The notes: generated by a model not told the origin, from the sequence alone. A stretch of 64,000 nucleotides of DNA from CAUZWH01 sp965224275 (GCA_965224275.1 CBDCYR010000005.1:930001-994000); one strand, 5' to 3'. Positions 8,885 through 17,766 are shown, counted from the stretch's first letter. Translations and numbers: made by a program.

Positions 8885-9220
8885 CTACGACGGGGTTTTG
8901 GTTTTCTGGGATGTGCGGGGGGCGCACACCGCCGCGTCTCCACGGCAGCAATTCTCCGTGAGATAGGCGATCAATTCGTTCATGGCGTCGAACGCCGCTG
9001 CATAGATCAGAAAGCGGCCGTCGCGACGGTAGGTGACGAGGTTGGCGATCTTCATTTCCTTGAGGTGAAACGAAAGCGTCGCCGGCGCGAGATTGAGGGC
9101 GCTGCTGATCCGACCTGCCGGCGCGCCACCGGGCCCGAGTTCGACCAGATGACGAAACACGTCGAGGCGATTTTCGTGCGCCAAACCTGCTAGGGCATCA
9201 AGTGCTGCTGTCTTTTCCAT
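8885..9220 (-). CDS. arsR: ArsR-family metalloregulatory repressor
   Basis: 111 aa winged-helix protein. The recognition-helix region reads LNLAPATLSFHLKEMKIANLV (residues 42-62). The usual ELCVC-type metal site in that helix is absent. Cysteines lie instead at the C-terminal end (Cys91, Cys92, Cys99), as in the Acidithiobacillus ferrooxidans ArsR type, where three C-terminal cysteines bind As(III) or methylarsenite. It should repress its own operon (arsR-arsI-aquaporin) until arsenical binds. A perfect palindrome overlaps its start codon (9214-9239). Confidence 0.88.
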   Translation of the reverse strand: MEKTAALDALAGLAHENRLDVFRHLVELGPGGAPAGRISSALNLAPATLSFHLKEMKIANLVTYRRDGRFLIYAAAFDAMNELIAYLTENCCRGDAAVCAPRTSQKTKTPS

Positions 9221-9239
9221 ATTTCAATAAATATGGAAA
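9214..9239. promoter_or_regulatory. Probable ArsR operator
   Basis: A perfect 11-bp inverted repeat with a 4-bp spacer: TTTCCATATTT, CAAT, AAATATGGAAA. It lies in an AT-rich stretch across the arsR start codon (ATG at 9218-9220 on the minus strand). Autoregulation by ArsR at such A/T-rich dyads is well known. Its overlap with the start codon is unusual. Confidence 0.6.
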
Positions 9240-9272
9240 TAAAGAAAAAAGTCAAGTGCCTAATATGTGAGG

Positions 9273-9632
9273 CTAGGCGGATTCAGATTCGCCGGCAGTG
9301 CTTTGTGAGGATTGGAGTTGCCGTTCAAGGTCGACGATGCGCTCGTCGCGCTCGGCTATCGCTTGCTTCAGTTGCTCGATCTCAGCTTCGAGATCGTCGA
9401 TCTGATCGTCCTCATACGCTTCGTCGTCGTCGTCATCATCATCGCTGGAGACCGCGGCGGGTGCGCCGCCGCCGACCAACCGTTCGTGGAGTGCGACGAT
9501 GTACTCGCGATCGTCCTTGCTTAGTTGGTTTTCGGCGAGATCGCGCTTGAAATCTTCCAGATCCTCCTGCGTGCTCGGCAGGAGCTCGTCGATTGCCAGA
9601 ATGTCATCAATGAGGGCAGCGACGTCTTTCAT
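9273..9632 (-). CDS. Small acidic coiled-coil protein, unknown function
   Basis: 119 aa. Residues 1-55 look helical. They are followed by a run of eight acidic residues (SSDDDDDDDEAYEDD), then a heptad-like coiled coil (about residues 77-108: IDDLEAEIEQLKQAI and on). No signal peptide or membrane segment. It lies about 20 bp downstream of iorB on the same strand and may be co-transcribed with it. I do not recognise a family. The acid run and coiled coil suggest a scaffolding or binding role, but this is a guess. Confidence 0.6.
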   Translation of the reverse strand: MKDVAALIDDILAIDELLPSTQEDLEDFKRDLAENQLSKDDREYIVALHERLVGGGAPAAVSSDDDDDDDEAYEDDQIDDLEAEIEQLKQAIAERDERIVDLERQLQSSQSTAGESESA

Positions 9633-9652
9633 CCATGATCTCCGTAGTCGAC

Positions 9653-11236
9653 CTATTCACCGGCTGCGCGTTGTCGAGGCGCCGCGTCGATCTCAATCTC
9701 GGGTGCGTGTGCCACCGTCGAAAGGTTATTAAGTACGTGGTTGAGTTTCTTGCCATCGGGGTCGGCAAGCGCGGCCTCGCGAATTTTTTGGACGGTGACC
9801 GCGGCGTCAGGCCCGGCATTATTTGCCGCAAGCATCGGCTCAATAACATTCTCGAATATACGCAAAAAGTTGCCGCGACCGCGATGATAGGTGGAGCCAT
9901 AGCCCTTGATGAGCCGGGCGCATTCGGCAACCTCTACCGCCAAACCGTAGTCGCTCACCGCGGCGCCGCGCACGGCGTCGAGCCAACGAAGCTGCAATGC
10001 ATTTTCGTCGCGAAAGCGAAGTCCGCGTCGGCGCAGCCAGCGCATCCGACCAAGTGCCCACATCAGCAGGAACCCACTAATCGATGTGGTCTTGATGTGC
10101 ATGCCGATGTGCAACCGTTCGGGTGATTTACGGCGCTCCGCCCAACGCTGAATGGGCCGCCCGAGCGCAGCTGGCATGATCGCCGTAATTTCCTCTACCC
10201 CGGGTTTGAGGAAATCTATGATCTCAACGGGCTCGTTCGCGTTCGCCCGAACTTCCTCGCGCACGCGGCGCACGCGAGCCGCACGGGTCTTAAGGTCGGC
10301 CACTCTGATGACATCTTCGAAAGTCATCCACGTCGCGAGATGGCGGGCGACCTCGCGCGTCAGCAGCCAGGGTTCCCGGTTGTTTTTCTCCGGGCCGTCC
10401 AGCGCCAGGATCGTATCGAGCCGGTCGAGGAAGTTGGCGGCATAACGAACATCCTGAAAGTCGACCAGGCGAGAGATCGCTTCGCCAACGATCTCGGCAA
10501 TATCGTCGGGGTAAGTCGCGACGCGGTCGAGCGCTGGTTTTGCCGCCGTCGTTGCCGGTGTGGGTCGCTTGGCAATTTCTTCGATCGTCGGAATTGTGGT
10601 TGCTGATTCGGCCTTGGCGAACCCGGCTGCGAATCCCGAGAGGTTGGCCTCCACTGCGATACCGGACGCGCGGATTACCTGCTCGAAAACCTCTCGTTTC
10701 ATCGGCAGGGCGCCGGATCCGGCAATCGCGCCAAGCAGAACCGCGCTCACAACGCTACCGGTATCGATTGTCGCCTTGCTCATGTCGAAGAATATCGGCC
10801 GCTGTGCCATCTCCTTCGCCGCCGTAAGGATGCGGTCGGGCTCAAAGCGCCCGTCGGTCATGGACACACGCTCGTTGATCGCATACATGCGATGGGTTGA
10901 CGCAATCAGCGTGGTTCGCTCCGGATTGACGAAACCGTTCTGCATCGCGCGGCCGGCTTCAAGCAATTCAGACGTCACCATAACGTCAATCGCACCCGGC
11001 ATCGGCGTGAGCGCAAAAACCGGCGTGCGACCATTAAGTTCTGCGGCCGGAGCGGCGATGAATTCTATGTAGTAGGTGGTCGCGCCGGTGCGCTGCGCGA
11101 CCCCGGGAATTGATGTGCTCTGCACCGGGAAGCCGGCTGCCGCGATAACGTCGGTCAGCCACTGGCTCAACACGCCGCCGCCCTCCCCGCCGAGGGCAGA
11201 GATAAGGATCGTCGATGGTTTGGCGGTGGTGTTCAC
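9653..11236 (-). CDS. iorB: Indolepyruvate:ferredoxin oxidoreductase, beta subunit (extended)
   Basis: 527 aa from the GTG at 11236, which overlaps the iorA stop by 4 bases (GTGA), so the two are translationally coupled. The first 200 residues are the gamma-type domain of 2-oxoacid:acceptor oxidoreductases (STILISALGGEGGGVLSQWL, STSIPGVAQRTGATTYY). The remaining 300 residues are a helical extension found in proteobacterial IorB proteins but not in the short archaeal subunit. With IorA it oxidatively decarboxylates aryl pyruvates from aromatic amino acids to aryl-acetyl-CoA, reducing ferredoxin. Confidence 0.88.
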   Translation of the reverse strand: MNTTAKPSTILISALGGEGGGVLSQWLTDVIAAAGFPVQSTSIPGVAQRTGATTYYIEFIAAPAAELNGRTPVFALTPMPGAIDVMVTSELLEAGRAMQNGFVNPERTTLIASTHRMYAINERVSMTDGRFEPDRILTAAKEMAQRPIFFDMSKATIDTGSVVSAVLLGAIAGSGALPMKREVFEQVIRASGIAVEANLSGFAAGFAKAESATTIPTIEEIAKRPTPATTAAKPALDRVATYPDDIAEIVGEAISRLVDFQDVRYAANFLDRLDTILALDGPEKNNREPWLLTREVARHLATWMTFEDVIRVADLKTRAARVRRVREEVRANANEPVEIIDFLKPGVEEITAIMPAALGRPIQRWAERRKSPERLHIGMHIKTTSISGFLLMWALGRMRWLRRRGLRFRDENALQLRWLDAVRGAAVSDYGLAVEVAECARLIKGYGSTYHRGRGNFLRIFENVIEPMLAANNAGPDAAVTVQKIREAALADPDGKKLNHVLNNLSTVAHAPEIEIDAAPRQRAAGE

Positions 11237-13395
11237 GCGACGGTAATACCGCGGCTGTTGTCGAGCGCGCCGTCGACCTGAAGCCACGAAATCACGCGCT
11301 GGCGAACGGTATGCAGCACGCGATCCCACGCTTTGGGGTTCTGCACGGTCTCGGTGCGAAAGAAAGACGGGCAGAGGATCGCCGCATGAGCGACTTCACC
11401 GCATAGACCGCAGCCGACGCAATTATTGTCGACATGGGCAACCGGATCGGACTTGAGCGGATTGGGATTGGGCTTGATCGTGAGTGACGGGCAACCCGAC
11501 AGGCGAATACAGGCGTGGTCGCCGGTGCAGACATCATCATCGATCGCAAAGCGGGTCCGCACGACGCGCTCGCCGGCCGCCAACTTCTTCCGAGTCATCG
11601 GTTTGATGCGGCGCTGCTGCTCGAGCATGCACTCGCCATCGGCGATGATGACCTTGAGACCTTTCTCGTCGGTGGTCAGCGCATCCTTCAACGTTTCGGC
11701 CATTTTGGCGACACCGTAGGACCGAAGCTTGCGCACCCATTTGACGCCAACCCCAGCCAGGGCCTCTTCGATCGAACCGTCCAGCGCTTCGCCTTTCGCA
11801 TTCACGTCGCTCGAAGGCAGGTGCTGATGACCGGTCGCTGCGCTATAGCCGTTCTTCATAACGATCAAGACGGAATCGTCCTTGTTGAAGATCGCGTTGC
11901 TGATCCCGCTCGAGAGGCCGTTATGCCAGAAACCGCCATCGCCCATGATAGAGACGACACGGTTGCCCATTTGCGGTGCGATCCCGGTCGACGACGCGAG
12001 GCCGAGGCCATAGCCAAGCACGGTGTTGCCCATGTTGAACGGCGGCAGCGTCGAGAACGTATGGCAACCGATGTCGGAGGAGATATGGACATCGCCGACC
12101 TCCCGCTGCGCCAGCTTCATTGCACTGAAAACCGGGCGTTCCGGGCAGCCAACGCAAAATCCTGGCGGCCGCGCTGGCACCAAGCCACCCAGCAGTTCCG
12201 CGGCCTTCTTCTTGGGTGCCATCAGCGCGTGTAGCGCCCGAGACACGCTTTCGACGTCGACACCGCGAGGGACCGAGCCCTCGACGAACTTGGCAACGCC
12301 ATTGACCACCACGTCAAGCGTGTATTCCCCCGCCATCGGCAGCACGTCTTTGCCGATCACCTGGGTGTTTAGGTCGGCCTTGCGCAAGGCCACGTTTACA
12401 GCCTGTTCGATGTAGTCTGGCTGCCCCTCTTCGACGACCAGGACCGCCCGTTTGCCGGCGCAAAACGCGGAAATCTCATCATTAATGATCGGATAGGTGA
12501 CGTTCATGGCGTAAATCGGCACCTCGGTATTGCCGAAGGCGTCGGCCAATCCGAGTTCGGCTAAGGCTCGCATTACCGCGTTGTACATTCCGCCTTGGGC
12601 GATGATACCGATATCGTCATAGCTGCCGTCGAACACCTCATTGAGCTTGTGTTGTTTGACGAACTCGATCGCTGCGGGCATGCGCACGTCGATCTTCTGT
12701 TTCTCCTGCGCGTAAGTCGATGGTGGCAACACGATGTTGCCAAAATCGAAACTCGGTTCGCTAATTGGGTTTTTCCGCGAGTAAACGGGCGCCTGGTTGT
12801 TCTTGGTTTTGAATTCACCCGTGACGTGACAGGCACGAATCCGCAGTTCGACCATAACCGGCGTATTGCTCGCTTCGGAGAGTTCGAACGCCTTCTCAAC
12901 GGTCTCAACAATGGTCGGCAAATTGGGGCGCGGATCGAGCAACCAGATCTGCGATTTCATGGCAAAAGCGTGCGAACGCTCCTGCATGATGCTGGCGCCC
13001 TCGCCATAATCTTCGCCGATGATGATCACCGAGCCGCCCTTTACACCAGACGACGCAAGGTTGGCGAGCGCATCGGATGCGACATTGGTTCCAACTGTCG
13101 ATTTCCAGGTGACAGCGCCGCGGATCGGGTAATTGACCGAGGCGCCGAGCATTGCGGCAGCGCTCGCCTCCGACGCGCAGGCTTGGAAGTGAATCCCGAG
13201 GTCGTCCAACAGTTCGTTGGCATCGGCCATCACATCCATGAGATGTGACACCGGCGCACCCTGATAGCCACCGAGGTAGCACACGCCCGATTGCAACAAT
13301 GCCTTGGTAACCGCGAGGATACCTTCACCGCGAAATGTATCGCCCTCGCCCAGTTCGAGCAGCGCGATTTCTTTCGTGAAAGATCGTTCGGCCAT
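11233..13395 (-). CDS. iorA: Indolepyruvate:ferredoxin oxidoreductase, alpha subunit
   Basis: 720 aa. The N-terminal pyrimidine-binding domain (GEGILAVTKALLQSGVCYLGGYQGAPVSHLMD) is followed by the transketolase C-like domain, and then by the TPP-binding domain with GDGGFWHNGLSSGISN around residue 490. The C-terminus holds a ferredoxin-like module: CTGDHACIRLSGCP, then CVGCGLCGEVAHAAILCP, for two Fe-S clusters. A short spacing separates it from nothing upstream, so the iorAB transcript probably starts near 13400-13450. In aerobes this enzyme recovers carbon from aromatic amino acid transamination products. Confidence 0.93.
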   Translation of the reverse strand: MAERSFTKEIALLELGEGDTFRGEGILAVTKALLQSGVCYLGGYQGAPVSHLMDVMADANELLDDLGIHFQACASEASAAAMLGASVNYPIRGAVTWKSTVGTNVASDALANLASSGVKGGSVIIIGEDYGEGASIMQERSHAFAMKSQIWLLDPRPNLPTIVETVEKAFELSEASNTPVMVELRIRACHVTGEFKTKNNQAPVYSRKNPISEPSFDFGNIVLPPSTYAQEKQKIDVRMPAAIEFVKQHKLNEVFDGSYDDIGIIAQGGMYNAVMRALAELGLADAFGNTEVPIYAMNVTYPIINDEISAFCAGKRAVLVVEEGQPDYIEQAVNVALRKADLNTQVIGKDVLPMAGEYTLDVVVNGVAKFVEGSVPRGVDVESVSRALHALMAPKKKAAELLGGLVPARPPGFCVGCPERPVFSAMKLAQREVGDVHISSDIGCHTFSTLPPFNMGNTVLGYGLGLASSTGIAPQMGNRVVSIMGDGGFWHNGLSSGISNAIFNKDDSVLIVMKNGYSAATGHQHLPSSDVNAKGEALDGSIEEALAGVGVKWVRKLRSYGVAKMAETLKDALTTDEKGLKVIIADGECMLEQQRRIKPMTRKKLAAGERVVRTRFAIDDDVCTGDHACIRLSGCPSLTIKPNPNPLKSDPVAHVDNNCVGCGLCGEVAHAAILCPSFFRTETVQNPKAWDRVLHTVRQRVISWLQVDGALDNSRGITVA

Positions 13396-13509
13396 ACGTA
13401 GATCCTAATTTTCAAGCCGTTCGAAATGTCGAGCGGCTATTGGCAGCAGACTATAAAGCGCTGCTCCATATTATTCACGCGTTTGCGCGGTTGGTGGAAC
13501 CGGACCGGC

Positions 13510-14820
13510 TTAGCGCTTGTACCGGTCGAACGGTGACGTCAAGCCCGCATCCGCGCCGAATTCCTCGGCGATGCGGAGGCCTTCATTCCATTTTGCCATT
13601 CGCTCCGAACGGGCGAAAGATCCGACCTTGAGTTGGTCAGCACCCCAGCCCACCGCTAGGTGAACAATGGTTGAGTCCTCTGTTTCGCCCGAACGGGCCG
13701 AGACAATGGTATGCCACGATGCGGCACGGGCTGCATCGAAGGCCGCCTTCGCTTCGCTCAGCGTGCCCGCCTGGTTGGGCTTGACGAGCAAGGTATTGCA
13801 AGCTCCTTGCAAACCTGCGCTGACGACGCGATCAGCGTTGGTCACGAGATAGTCGTCGCCGACGATCTGGATGCGATCGCCGACGGCGGCGGTAAACCGA
13901 ACGAACGCATCGACATCGGCTTCGTCAAACGGGTCCTCGAGCGAGACGATTGGGTATTTGTCGAGCCAACCCACGAGTAGTTCGGCCATCCCATCGCTGT
14001 CGACGTCGCGTTTTTCGAGGCCGAGCACGTAGCGTCCATTGCGATGAAACTCGCTGGCAGCGACATCGAGACAAATTGCAATGTCCTGTCCGGCGACGAA
14101 CCCGGCACGTTCGATTGCCTCGACCAGAGTTTCCAATGCGGCCTCATTGGTTTCGAATGCGGGCCAATAGCCGCCCTCGTCGGCCACCCCAAATAGCAGG
14201 TCGCGTTCGTACATGAGCTGGCCCGCGGCCAGGTAGACCTCGGCAGTCATAGCGAGCGCCATGGCGTAACTGGTCGCACCTATCGCGGCGATCATGAAGT
14301 CCTGGATCTCCGTGCGCCTGGCTGCGTGAGCGCCACCGCCAAAGATCTGAATTTCAGGCAGCGGCAGGGAAATGTCGCGATAACCGCACAGATAACGCCA
14401 CAACGGAACACCCGTGGCCGCCGCGGCCGCTTTGGCGACTGCCATCGAAGTTGCGACAAGTGCGTTACCGCCAAGCCGGCTTTTATCGGCCGTGCCATCG
14501 AGCGCTACCAAGCGAGCATCGATGGGCTCCAACAGCATCGCGTCACACCCGGCTAGGGCATCGGAGATCGGTCCATTAACGGCATCGACAGCGGCATTCA
14601 CACCCAAGCCGCCGAAGGCGCTGCCGACGTCTCTTAGTTCCAACGCTTCGCCGGTTCCTGTCGAGGCGCCGGCCGGCGCGATCGCACTGCGGGAAACACC
14701 ATTGGCCAATCGTACGGCGACTTCGACCGTCGGACGGCCGCGCGAGTCCCACACATGGCGGCCGTGCACCCGGGTAATTCTCGGATCTCCAATAGGAATC
14801 AACATCTCGATATCAAACAC
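13510..14820 (-). CDS. Divergent enolase paralogue (enolase superfamily, substrate unknown)
   Basis: 436 aa, collinear with glycolytic enolase. The mobile loop GASTGTGEALELRD (51-64), metal ligands Asp252, Glu295 and Asp322, the acidic ADEGG (213-217), and lysines Lys347 (LVKPNQAG) and Lys398 (LKVGSFARSER) are kept. Two classical positions differ. The Glu of QEFM is Asp174 (IQDFM), and the His of SHRSGETED is Ala375 (SARSGETED). In yeast enolase those residues (Glu168, His373) take part in catalysis and 2-phosphoglycerate binding. The protein probably still abstracts a proton next to a carboxylate, but on another substrate. It lies 19 bp after a kinase-fold gene on the same strand. A normal enolase would be expected elsewhere in the genome. 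Confidence 0.85.
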   Translation of the reverse strand: MFDIEMLIPIGDPRITRVHGRHVWDSRGRPTVEVAVRLANGVSRSAIAPAGASTGTGEALELRDVGSAFGGLGVNAAVDAVNGPISDALAGCDAMLLEPIDARLVALDGTADKSRLGGNALVATSMAVAKAAAAATGVPLWRYLCGYRDISLPLPEIQIFGGGAHAARRTEIQDFMIAAIGATSYAMALAMTAEVYLAAGQLMYERDLLFGVADEGGYWPAFETNEAALETLVEAIERAGFVAGQDIAICLDVAASEFHRNGRYVLGLEKRDVDSDGMAELLVGWLDKYPIVSLEDPFDEADVDAFVRFTAAVGDRIQIVGDDYLVTNADRVVSAGLQGACNTLLVKPNQAGTLSEAKAAFDAARAASWHTIVSARSGETEDSTIVHLAVGWGADQLKVGSFARSERMAKWNEGLRIAEEFGADAGLTSPFDRYKR

Positions 14821-14839
14821 ATCTGGGCATCAACGTTGC

Positions 14840-15811
14840 TCAGGTCGCCAATTCGCGCGCCCAGGCATCGCGAACCAAGGCCAGTCGGCCGACCGGTGCC
14901 GCCAGGAGCATGCGGGCCGTGCGCCGAATCCTATTCCTGTCGTTCTCATCGGTGATGTATTCGGCTGGCGATTTCCCGTCGACGCGAGCCAAGAACAGGC
15001 CCGGGAGTAAATGGGCAACACGGGCCTCTAACTGATCGGCTGGCTCCCATGTGCAACCCTGCACGTAACTCCGCGCCAACGCATCAAAGCAATTCAGAAA
15101 GCCCGTCGTGGCGTCTCGATTCCAGATGCACTTGAGCAACAAATGATTCAGACAAAACGCCGCGTCGAACGCCGGGTCGCCATACCATGCACCCTCAGCA
15201 TCGAGGAAGATGGGCCCGCCGGGTCCGACCAAAATATTTTTAGGGCTGACATCACCGTGAACCAGGGCTTTGCGGTTGGCCTTGGTGGCGGCTACGAGCG
15301 CTTCGAAGGCGGCGAGGCGATCGGGGTGAGCACGACCGGTTGCGAGTAGGTAGGGCTCCAGCCGAAGCGGGAAAAAAATAAAGGTGGTGTCAAAGGCGGC
15401 AGCGATTTGGGGGTCATTAGCGGTGGCCGCGTGAACGCGTGCGAGAATTCGCCCGACCGACGCCGCTGTATCGAGTTCGGCAATTCCGTCGCGGAGTTGG
15501 TGTTTCCATACCGGGTGCTGGGCCGGATCGAGATAGTTCATGACAAAGAGCCCGGCATCGGCGTCGTGCCCGAGAATACGCGGCACGGCATGTGGCTCTA
15601 TCCCGCCTACCGTTTCAATCCATTTGCATTCGAAATTGCTTCGCTCCACCGGTGCGCGCCAATCTGCCGCTACCTTCAACTTGGCGAGCGCTCGTTTGAT
15701 GCACGCATCACCGGTTGCCAATTCAACCCGCCAGATATCCGACGACACGCCACCGGCTAGGCTAACGAAATCTGGATGTTCTTGCGCGGTCGCCAGGCCC
15801 ATGCGTTTCAA
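14840..15811 (-). CDS. Phosphotransferase-family (APH/choline-kinase fold) small-molecule kinase
   Basis: 323 aa. The Brenner-type catalytic loop is HGDVSPKNILVG (His185, Asp187, Asn192), and the metal-binding Asp204 is in FLDAEGAWYGDP. An N-terminal glycine-rich loop (LAGGVSSDIWRV) and Lys39 in ACIKRAL form the ATP site. The start is taken at TTG 15811 with AGAGG 5 bases upstream; the frame is open further upstream with plausible sequence (ELEAALKRMGL), so a somewhat longer protein starting at a non-ATG codon is possible. It is co-directional with the enolase paralogue 19 bp downstream and diverges from the hydroxyacid dehydrogenase at 15967. It is most likely a metabolic kinase, not an antibiotic resistance enzyme. 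Confidence 0.8.
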   Translation of the reverse strand: MKRMGLATAQEHPDFVSLAGGVSSDIWRVELATGDACIKRALAKLKVAADWRAPVERSNFECKWIETVGGIEPHAVPRILGHDADAGLFVMNYLDPAQHPVWKHQLRDGIAELDTAASVGRILARVHAATANDPQIAAAFDTTFIFFPLRLEPYLLATGRAHPDRLAAFEALVAATKANRKALVHGDVSPKNILVGPGGPIFLDAEGAWYGDPAFDAAFCLNHLLLKCIWNRDATTGFLNCFDALARSYVQGCTWEPADQLEARVAHLLPGLFLARVDGKSPAEYITDENDRNRIRRTARMLLAAPVGRLALVRDAWARELAT

Positions 15812-15966
15812 CGCGGCCTCTAATTCCCGGCGCGTTTCGCGGTCGGGCTCGCGCGTTGGTCCTGGTGCCGAAATTTCTATCCCCAGTGATGTGGTAGTCT
15901 CTGGCGCTTGGCTTTATCGGCCAGGCTACTTGATTTCAAGACCGGATAGCGACGGAGACCCTGCGA

Positions 15967-16911
15967 GTGAAGGTCGTGTTTCAGTATGACGCGAGCCCAC
16001 GAATGGTGGCCCGTCTAGACGAACTCTCGACGGATGGCATTGAAATAACGCCCTGCCCAGATCGGGAAAATGCTCGTTTCCTCGGCTTGATGGCCGACGC
16101 CGATGCGGTGCTTCATGTGCTTAAGCCAATAACCTCGGAGACCATCGCGCAATCGCCAAACCTAAAATTCATCCAGAAAATCGGTGTCGGCGTTAACACG
16201 ATTGACCTCAAAGCTGCCCAAGCCCGAGGCATCAAAGTTGCGAATATGCCCGGAACCAACACCCGGGCGGTTGCAGAAACCACGTTGATGTTGATGTTAG
16301 CCGCGCTACGCCGCGTGCACACGTATGACGAGGCCACGCGGCAGGGTGCCGGGTGGGCGCTCGATGCGGCGCTGTTCGATAGCATTGGCGAACTCGGCGG
16401 GCGAACCGTCGGCTTGATCGGTTATGGCGCGGTCGCGCAGATGCTGACGCCGATGCTGCTGGCGATGGGTGCGCACGTTACCTATACCGCGCCCAAAAGA
16501 AAGGGCGAGACACTCGCTGAATGGCGGGAATTGCCTGAATTGCTGCGGGAGTCGGATATTATTTCCTTGCACCTGCCGTTGACCGAAACGACCGCAGGTA
16601 TGATCGATCGCGCGGCGTTTTCTGCGATGAAGGATGGCACGGTCTTTATCAACACGGCGCGCGGAGGTCTGCTCGAAGAGGTCGCCTTGATCGCTGCATT
16701 GGAAAGCGGGAAACTGCGTGCGGCGGGTCTCGATGTCTTCGAATCGGAGCCCCTAGATCCGACTAATCCGTTGTTAAAGTTGGATAATACAATCCTCCTG
16801 CCGCATGTTGCTTGGCTTACGCCAGAGACCCTGGAGCGTAGCTTGGGCATCGTATTGGAGAACTGTCGGTGCATCTTGCGAGGGGACGAAATTCGCTTCC
16901 GCGTGGCTTAA
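15967..16911 (+). CDS. D-2-hydroxyacid dehydrogenase, NAD(P)-dependent
   Basis: 314 aa from a GTG start. The Rossmann motif is GLIGYGAVAQ (about residues 144-153). The catalytic triad of the family is present: Arg in NTARGGLLEE, Glu in DVFESEPLD and His in LPHVAWLT. The family interconverts 2-oxoacids and D-2-hydroxyacids (glyoxylate/hydroxypyruvate reductase, phosphoglycerate dehydrogenase and others). It faces the kinase/enolase-paralogue pair across 155 bp of shared upstream DNA, so a joint pathway is likely. Confidence 0.88.
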   Translation: MKVVFQYDASPRMVARLDELSTDGIEITPCPDRENARFLGLMADADAVLHVLKPITSETIAQSPNLKFIQKIGVGVNTIDLKAAQARGIKVANMPGTNTRAVAETTLMLMLAALRRVHTYDEATRQGAGWALDAALFDSIGELGGRTVGLIGYGAVAQMLTPMLLAMGAHVTYTAPKRKGETLAEWRELPELLRESDIISLHLPLTETTAGMIDRAAFSAMKDGTVFINTARGGLLEEVALIAALESGKLRAAGLDVFESEPLDPTNPLLKLDNTILLPHVAWLTPETLERSLGIVLENCRCILRGDEIRFRVA

Positions 16912-17023
16912 TTCTGGCGCCAGGGACACCAGATGGCCCGGATTCGTTGTTGCAAATCAACAATGAAGCGAACAAAATCAAGCTCTTACTTAAAGCATAA
17001 GGGGGGAGCGGCCAACCCACTCT

Positions 17024-17055
17024 GCAAGTGGCGCATGACGCAAGTGGCGCATGAC
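17024..17055 (+). repeat. Two tandem copies of a 16-bp unit
   Basis: The unit GCAAGTGGCGCATGAC is repeated perfectly twice in the 219-bp gap between the hydroxyacid dehydrogenase and the membrane protein at 17131. It could be a duplication by slippage or a doubled regulator-binding site. Nothing else is seen in that gap. Confidence 0.7.
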
Positions 17056-17130
17056 TACAGCGACTAATCGCTGATTGCGATGGTTGCCAAAGGATTGCCG
17101 CGCCCAAAGACTGAACGCCTTTGATGAACG

Positions 17131-17691
17131 ATGGCACATGAAACCACATACGAGGTATACACCCTCGCCGATGGGCGCTGGCTCTTGGACACTAGCTTCA
17201 AGAAGAATCAGCGCGAGCGCGCCATTGATGAAGGCAAGAAACTTGCCAAACAGCCTGGAATTGAGGCAGCTAAGGTCCTCCGAGAGATTTATGACGACGA
17301 CGACAATCTCATCAAAGAATCCACGGTCTACAATAGCCAGAAGAAGGAAACCCAGAGCAGCGGCGGGGGGTTTGATGATCGGGATCTCGCGGCTCCGGCC
17401 TACAACGTCCCAGGTTTCGAAGACCTCGAAGCGCAGCAAGAATTCAAAAAAGAAGAGGATTACGACGAAGACAAGGGGAGCGGCACCGGCGCATTTGGTA
17501 AGCGCAAGCGCGGTGCGGGTACCGATAAATCTCAGCCTGACGCAGGCGCTCAGCCCATGGCGCCACCCCCCCGGCGCGGTGGCCTCCGGCGCCCCGAGTT
17601 CATGCTCGTCTACAAGATGTTTATCATCGGGGCGGTTAGCTTTGCATTTGCAGCGTTCACCACACTCATATTTGTATCGAACTTTTCATAG
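17131..17691 (+). CDS. C-terminally anchored membrane protein of unknown function
   Basis: 186 aa. Residues 1-70 form a small folded domain (YEVYTLADGRWLLDTSF... to ...KVLREIYDDDDNLIKES). A low-complexity charged and Gly/Pro-rich linker follows (about 72-148). One hydrophobic segment at the C-terminus (LVYKMFIIGAVSFAFAAF) anchors it, so the domain faces the cytoplasm if it is tail-anchored. There is no signal peptide. It lies 75 bp before an adenylate cyclase gene on the same strand and is probably its partner. I do not recognise the family. Confidence 0.7.
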   Translation: MAHETTYEVYTLADGRWLLDTSFKKNQRERAIDEGKKLAKQPGIEAAKVLREIYDDDDNLIKESTVYNSQKKETQSSGGGFDDRDLAAPAYNVPGFEDLEAQQEFKKEEDYDEDKGSGTGAFGKRKRGAGTDKSQPDAGAQPMAPPPRRGGLRRPEFMLVYKMFIIGAVSFAFAAFTTLIFVSNFS

Positions 17692-17766
17692 GCGAGCTAT
17701 GACGACAGGTCACAGTGCCAGCCTTGAAAAGCCAGATCATTCGCGGTTGACGGAGGGGGCGTAACC

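Noticed and set aside
9421..9460. Acidic simple repeat (GAC/GAT run) as a microsatellite of interest
   Set aside because: It codes the Asp run of the coiled-coil protein and needs no further explanation.
11515..12234. 239-codon plus-strand frame
   Set aside because: Antisense to iorA; no family sense.
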